Assembly (NCBI RefSeq): GCF_026339955.1
Contig: NZ_JAPEPW010000001.1
Coordinates: 5,575,001-5,639,000, forward strand
DNA length: 64,000 nt
Origin: Streptomyces sp. NBC_01549
GTDB lineage: Bacteria > Actinomycetota > Actinomycetes > Streptomycetales > Streptomycetaceae
Reading direction: 5' to 3'
A program made the translations under genes and the position numbers. The notes beneath the pieces were generated by a model, which did no database searches, was not told where the DNA came from, and was given only the letters and a program-made list of their open reading frames with translations. Shown in pieces: positions 60,092 to 64,000 of this stretch. Numbering within the stretch: position 1 is the first letter of the stretch; each line of letters opens with the position of its first letter.

Positions 60092-60912
60092 GAAGGACTG
60101 CCCTTGCGTGCCGCGCGCAGCGCCGCGCGCGCCTGCGGATCGGCCCTGCGGAAGCCGTGGAAGTGACCGGGGTGGTAGAGGTGCGAGCGGGTGCCGGTGG
60201 CGTCGAGGGCGGGGCCGACCAGGAAGAGGGTGTGCTTCCAGAGCTTGTGCTCCTTGACGGTCTCCTCCAGCGTCTCGATCGTGCACTTCACGATCAGCTC
60301 CTCCGGCCAGGTCGCCTGGTAGGCGACCACGACCGGCGTGGACGTCGGATAACCGCCCTCCAGCAGCTCCCGTACGAGCTGGCCGCTGCGGGCGGCCGAC
60401 AGGAACAGTGCCATGGTGGTCCCGTGCCGTGCGAACTCCCGCACCTCCTCGCCGGGCGGCATGGGCGTCTTGCCGCCGCCGAGCCGGGTGAGGATCACGG
60501 ACTGGGCGACCTCGGGGATCGTCAGTTCGCGCTGGGCGAGCGCGGCCACGGCGGAGAAGGAGGAGACGCCGGGAATGATCTCGGTCTCGACGCCGATGCC
60601 GGCGCACCGGTCGAGCTGCTCCTGCGTACCGCCCCACAGGGCCGGGTCGCCGGAGTGGATGCGGGCCACCTTCAGCCCGTCGGCCGCCGCCCGCTCGTAC
60701 ACGGCCACGACGTCCTCCAGGGACATCGTCGCCGAGTCCAGGATCTCCGCCCCCTCGCGGGCGTGCTCGAGGACCTCGGCCTGCACCAGGCTGGCCGCCC
60801 AGATCACGACGTCGGCCTCGGCGATGGCGCGCGCGGCGCGGAAGGTCAGGAGGTCGGCGGCGCCGGGCCCTGCCCCGACGATGGTCACCTTGCCGGTGGG
60901 GGCATCGGCCAT
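60088..60912 (-). CDS. cobM: precorrin-4 C11-methyltransferase
   Basis: 274 residues, tetrapyrrole methylase family: VTIVGAGPGAADLLTFRA, HSGDPALWGGTQEQ, IPGVSSFSAVAALAQ and LTRLGGGKTPMPPGE. It uses SAM to methylate C11 of precorrin-4. It is the first gene of the lower cobalamin block, with the ZIP gene facing away upstream. Confidence 0.95.
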   Translation of the reverse strand: MADAPTGKVTIVGAGPGAADLLTFRAARAIAEADVVIWAASLVQAEVLEHAREGAEILDSATMSLEDVVAVYERAAADGLKVARIHSGDPALWGGTQEQLDRCAGIGVETEIIPGVSSFSAVAALAQRELTIPEVAQSVILTRLGGGKTPMPPGEEVREFARHGTTMALFLSAARSGQLVRELLEGGYPTSTPVVVAYQATWPEELIVKCTIETLEETVKEHKLWKHTLFLVGPALDATGTRSHLYHPGHFHGFRRADPQARAALRAARKGSPS

Positions 60913-61031
60913 GGGAATCGGTCCTCTCCTACGGATGAATCGGGTGCTGCGAGAAGTCGGTGGGCGCGTCAGTGGGCGCGAGGTCGTCGCCGGATGTGCG
61001 CGAACGGGGTGCGATCGGATACGAAGGGCTC

Positions 61032-61766
61032 ATGGCGGTCTTCGTCGCGCTCGGCGCGTTCCTGATGACGCTGGCCGGCGGCTGGACGGCACAGCGGGTC
61101 ACCGACCGCCGCCACCTGGTGTTGGGCCTGGCGGGCGGGCTGATGCTCGGCGTGGTCGGCCTGGATCTGCTCCCGGAGGCGCTGAAGGCGGCGGGCGAAG
61201 AGGTGTTCGGCGTACCGGCCGCCCTGCTCCTGTTCGTCGCCGGGTTCCTGTTGGCCCATTTGGTGGAACGGCTGCTGGCCGCCCGGCAGGCCGCGCACGG
61301 CGGCGAGGAGCACGACGGACGAGCGCCCGAGGTGGGCCTGACGGCCGCCGCGGCGATGGTCGGCCACAGCGCCATGGACGGTGTGGCGATCGGCGCCGCC
61401 TTCCAGGTCGGCGGCGGCATGGGCCTGGCGGTCGCGCTCGCGGTGATCGCCCATGACTTCGCGGACGGCTTCAACACGTACACGATCACGAGCCTGTACG
61501 GGAACGCGCGCCGCAAGGCGATCACGATGCTGTTCGCGGACGCGGCGGCCCCGGTGATCGGCGCCGCCTCGACCCTGTTCCTCACCATCCCGGAGCAGGT
61601 GCTCGGCTGCTATCTCGGCCTCTTCGGCGGCGTACTCCTGTACCTGGCCGCCGCCGAGATCCTCCCCGAGGCGCACCACGAGCACCCGGCCCGCTCGACC
61701 CTGCTGTGCACGATCGCGGGAGCGGGGTTCATCTGGCTGGTGGTGGGTCTGGCCGGAAGCGGGTGA
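61032..61766 (+). CDS. ZIP family metal transporter
   Basis: 244 residues, about eight helices. Metal-site helices carry GHSAMDGVAIGAAF and IAHDFADGFNTYTI, and a His/Glu/Asp cytoplasmic loop (HGGEEHDGRAPE) lies between. ZIP proteins move zinc, iron or other divalent metals into the cytoplasm. ATG 61032 follows GAAGGG. It lies on the opposite strand and splits the cobalamin gene run, with its stop 12 bases from the end of cobI. Cobalt transport is an attractive but unproven idea. Confidence 0.88.
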   Translation: MAVFVALGAFLMTLAGGWTAQRVTDRRHLVLGLAGGLMLGVVGLDLLPEALKAAGEEVFGVPAALLLFVAGFLLAHLVERLLAARQAAHGGEEHDGRAPEVGLTAAAAMVGHSAMDGVAIGAAFQVGGGMGLAVALAVIAHDFADGFNTYTITSLYGNARRKAITMLFADAAAPVIGAASTLFLTIPEQVLGCYLGLFGGVLLYLAAAEILPEAHHEHPARSTLLCTIAGAGFIWLVVGLAGSG

Positions 61767-61777
61767 TGTTCCGGGGC

Positions 61778-62509
61778 TCACAGCTTCCCGCCGCGTTTGC
61801 CGTCGCGCGGGGCGGGCGCGATGAGGGTGGAGAGATACGGCAGCGGCTCGCCGCCGAGGTCGGCCGCGGGCCGGATGGACTCACCCTCCAGCCCGAGTGC
61901 GGACCCCCACACGGCGTCCTCGAGCCGGCCTGTCACCCGCAGCGCCTCCGCGACCTCGTGCGCCTGCCGCCCGAACTTGTACGCGACGACGGTCCCGGGC
62001 CCGTTCAGGGCGTCCTTGAGCACGGCGGCCCCGGCGGTCACCGGCACGAGGGTGAGCGGCTCGGTCCCTTCCGTGAGCACGGCCCCGGACCGCGCCGCCA
62101 GATCCTGCATGGCGGTGATCCCGGGCACGGTCTCGACGACCGTGCCGGGCACCAGCTCCCCGATGGTCTGCGCGAGATAGGTGAAGGTCGAGTACACGTT
62201 CGGATCGCCGATGGTCGCGAAGGCGACGGCCGTGTGCCGCCGGAGCAGCTCCGCGACCCGTGCGCCGGCGGCGTCCCAGGCGGCCTCGCGCCGCCCCCGG
62301 TCGGTCCGCTCGTTGAGCGCGAACACGACGCGGACGACCTTCTCCTCGGGCACGTAGTGCAGGACAGTGGCCTCCGCCCGTCCACGCTCTCCCGTGTCCA
62401 TCACCGGTACGACCACGACCTCGGCGGCACGCAGCGCGTTGACGCCCTTGACGGTCACCAGCTCCGGGTCACCGGGTCCGACCCCGATTCCGATCAGCTT
62501 GCTGCTCAT
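61778..62509 (-). CDS. cobI: precorrin-2 C20-methyltransferase
   Basis: 243 residues, tetrapyrrole methylase: LIGIGVGPGDPELVTVKGV, FATIGDPNVYSTFTYL and VPGITAMQDLAA. It makes precorrin-3A. ATG 62509 overlaps the cobB stop by four bases. Confidence 0.94.
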   Translation of the reverse strand: MSSKLIGIGVGPGDPELVTVKGVNALRAAEVVVVPVMDTGERGRAEATVLHYVPEEKVVRVVFALNERTDRGRREAAWDAAGARVAELLRRHTAVAFATIGDPNVYSTFTYLAQTIGELVPGTVVETVPGITAMQDLAARSGAVLTEGTEPLTLVPVTAGAAVLKDALNGPGTVVAYKFGRQAHEVAEALRVTGRLEDAVWGSALGLEGESIRPAADLGGEPLPYLSTLIAPAPRDGKRGGKL

Positions 62510-63978
62510 GACGTCCGGCACCTCTCCACGAACCGACGGGCCACACCGGGCTGTGACGCCCAGTGCGTGTGCAGATAACTCGCGTGCACACCTTGTTGTA
62601 CGAAACCTTCGACGCGCCGCTGAGGGGCGCGCACCCCCCAGGCGGGAGCCGCCCCGGCGCCCGGCTCCACGACGGTCCGGTGGAACTCGTGCCCACGCAT
62701 CCGGGTCCCGGCGGCGGCGAGCACGCTGTCGCTCACGGCCACGGCGTCCCGATAGCCCAGGGTGAGCCGCTCGCTCATCCGGGCTGAGACGTCGAGCACC
62801 CCGCACATGGGCTGCCCGTCGAGCTCACGCGAGAGATACAGCAGCCCGGCACACTCGGCGGCGACGGGCGCCCCGCCGAACGCCAACTCGGCCACGGCCT
62901 TGCGCAGCGGCTCGTTGGCGGACAGCTCGGGCGCGTATACCTCGGGGAAGCCCCCGCCGATGACCAACCCGTCGGTACCGTCCGGCAGTTGTTCGTCCCG
63001 CAGAGGGTCGAAGGTGACGACTTCGGCTCCCGCGGCGGTCAGCAGCTCGGCATGCTCGGCATAGGAGAAGGTGAAGGCGGCCCCTCCGGCGACAGCGATT
63101 CGGGGTGCCGCACGCAGCCCGGTCCCGCGATCTTTCAGCCCGTCCGACGTTTGAGGACGAGGCCGTTCAGGCCGATGGCGGGGGTCTGGGGGCGCAGCCC
63201 CCAGGGTTGGGACGGGAAGGGGCGGCGGGGGCGAAGAAACGACAGCCGCAGCCGCATCCCAGGCCGCACCCGCCAACGCGGGCGCGCTCCGCGCCAACGC
63301 GAGCAGTCCGTCGAGATCGCACCCCTGCGACACCTGCGAGGCCATGGCGGCAACCGACTCGACCGCTGCCGCGTGCCGCTCGGCAACGGGCACCAGCCCA
63401 AGATGCCGCGACGGCGTCCCCACCTGCGCGGCGCGCCGCAGCACCCCGAGCACCGGCACCCCGGATGCGTCCAGAGCCTCCCGCAGCATCTCTTCATGCC
63501 GCGACGACCCCACCTTGTTGAGAATCACCCCGGAAACCCGCACCTCGGGATCCCAGGAAGCGAACCCGTGCACCAGCGCGGCCACGGACCGAGACTGCGA
63601 GGAAGCGTCGACGACCAGCACCACCGGCGCCCGCAGCAGCTTCGCCACCTGCGCCGTGGACGCGAGTTCACCCTCCCCGGCGGCCCCGTCGTACAGCCCC
63701 ATCACACCCTCGACGACCGCGAGATCGCACCCGCGCGCCCCGTGCGCGAACAACGGCGCGATCAACTCAGTACCGCACAGATACGCGTCGAGATTCCGCC
63801 CCACGCGCCCGGTGGCGAGCGTGTGATACCCGGGGTCGATGTAGTCGGGCCCCACCTTGTGCGGGGACACGGCGAGCCCCCATGAGGCGAAGGCCGCCAT
63901 CAACCCCGTGGCAACGGTGGTCTTGCCGCTCCCCGACGAGGGCGCGGCGATGACCAGCCGAGGGACGGAAATCACCAC
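62506..63978 (-). CDS. cobB: cobyrinate a,c-diamide synthase, with repeat-derived linker
   Basis: 490 residues from GTG 63978 or the next GTG. The N-terminal dethiobiotin-synthetase-like ATP domain (about 5-235) has APSSGSGKTTVATGL, VGPDYIDPGYH and VVEGVMGLYDG. The C-terminal class I glutamine amidotransferase (about 290-485) has GGGFPEVYA, the nucleophile in APVAAECAGLLYL, and GHEFHRT. Between them (about 248-283) is an unusual Pro/Arg-rich segment (SPPPPLPVPTLGAAPPDP) whose DNA is a Streptomyces intergenic repeat. It amidates side chains a and c of the corrin ring. Confidence 0.93.
   Translation of the reverse strand: MVISVPRLVIAAPSSGSGKTTVATGLMAAFASWGLAVSPHKVGPDYIDPGYHTLATGRVGRNLDAYLCGTELIAPLFAHGARGCDLAVVEGVMGLYDGAAGEGELASTAQVAKLLRAPVVLVVDASSQSRSVAALVHGFASWDPEVRVSGVILNKVGSSRHEEMLREALDASGVPVLGVLRRAAQVGTPSRHLGLVPVAERHAAAVESVAAMASQVSQGCDLDGLLALARSAPALAGAAWDAAAAVVSSPPPPLPVPTLGAAPPDPRHRPERPRPQTSDGLKDRGTGLRAAPRIAVAGGAAFTFSYAEHAELLTAAGAEVVTFDPLRDEQLPDGTDGLVIGGGFPEVYAPELSANEPLRKAVAELAFGGAPVAAECAGLLYLSRELDGQPMCGVLDVSARMSERLTLGYRDAVAVSDSVLAAAGTRMRGHEFHRTVVEPGAGAAPAWGVRAPQRRVEGFVQQGVHASYLHTHWASQPGVARRFVERCRTS
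63138..63234. repeat. Streptomyces intergenic-type repeat inside cobB
   Basis: CCCGTCCGACGTTTGAGGAC (63138) leads to the core CTGGGGGCGCAGCCCCCAG and GGGGCGGCGGGGGCGA, closely matching the intergenic copy at 54264-54325. It stays in frame and encodes the linker of cobB. Confidence 0.65.
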
Positions 63979-64000
63979 TCGATGCCCCTCTGGCCCTTCT

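Noticed and set aside
60913..61031. Cobalamin riboswitch near the cob genes
   Set aside because: I looked for the conserved B12-box type sequences in the gaps at 56.95-57.13 and 60.91-61.03 kb and saw none; the leader of the cluster probably lies beyond 63978.
1..64000. tRNA or rRNA genes, integrase and attachment sites
   Set aside because: None recognised on either strand by eye; a tRNA scan would be needed to exclude a divergent tRNA.

Overview
The window is high-GC actinomycete DNA and almost certainly comes from a Streptomyces chromosome. Third-codon positions are mostly G or C, GTG starts and ATGA/GTGA gene overlaps are frequent, and secreted enzymes often carry twin-arginine-type leaders. 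There is a complete ectABCD cluster, a cobalamin cluster with the actinobacterial CbiG-CobJ fusion, and GC-rich intergenic repeats of a kind common in Streptomyces. The species cannot be named from the sequence alone.

Layout. (1) 1-0.9 kb: a two-domain TerD stress protein cut by the window edge. (2) 1.0-6.0 kb, minus strand: a polyol-type sugar ABC transporter (lipoprotein and two permeases) with a zinc alcohol/polyol dehydrogenase and a DeoR regulator. (3) 6.2-41.7 kb: a large pectin and arabinan utilisation region. It holds uronate dehydrogenase and 5-keto-4-deoxyglucarate dehydratase on matched divergent promoters, then a GntR / DHDPS-family / L-arabinonate-dehydratase-like operon. Next is a sugar ABC transporter operon with a Gfo/Idh/MocA oxidoreductase, a PmoA/DUF6807 protein and an intracellular GH43. 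It continues with a rhamnogalacturonan acetylesterase, a PL1 pectate lyase, two CE8 pectinesterases, two PL9-like lyases, a secreted double GH43 and a PL3 lyase, and ends with an IclR regulator divergent from an alpha-ketoglutarate-semialdehyde dehydrogenase. A SigE-family sigma factor pair, a purine permease, a penicillin-binding protein and a GNAT lie inside or beside this stretch.

(4) 41.8-44.9 kb: housekeeping and accessory genes (DUF1349, GNAT, FrnE-like DsbA, class V aminotransferase). (5) 45.0-48.3 kb, minus strand: ectABCD for ectoine and hydroxyectoine. (6) 48.7-53.6 kb: a class V aminotransferase divergent from a polar amino-acid ABC transporter operon with an amidohydrolase. (7) 54.3-64.0 kb, minus strand: cobalamin corrin-ring genes (cobB, cobI, cobM, cobL, cbiG-cobJ, cobH, cbiX, cobC-like), interrupted by a ZIP metal transporter on the plus strand.

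How it works together (inference). Secreted lyases and esterases would open pectin and side-chain enzymes would trim arabinan, with the ABC transporter importing the products. Inside the cell, galacturonate would go through Udh and KdgD, and arabinose acid through the IlvD/Edd and DHDPS-family enzymes. Both routes meet at alpha-ketoglutarate semialdehyde, which the dehydrogenase at 40.1-41.7 kb turns into 2-oxoglutarate. Some intermediate steps are not in the window.

The most unusual structural signals are three transposase-less IS200/IS605-like relics at 22.4, 53.9-54.2 and 57.0-57.1 kb, one abutting the start of a pectate lyase and one supplying the stop codon of cbiG-cobJ. A common Streptomyces intergenic repeat also appears to be embedded in frame inside cobB.
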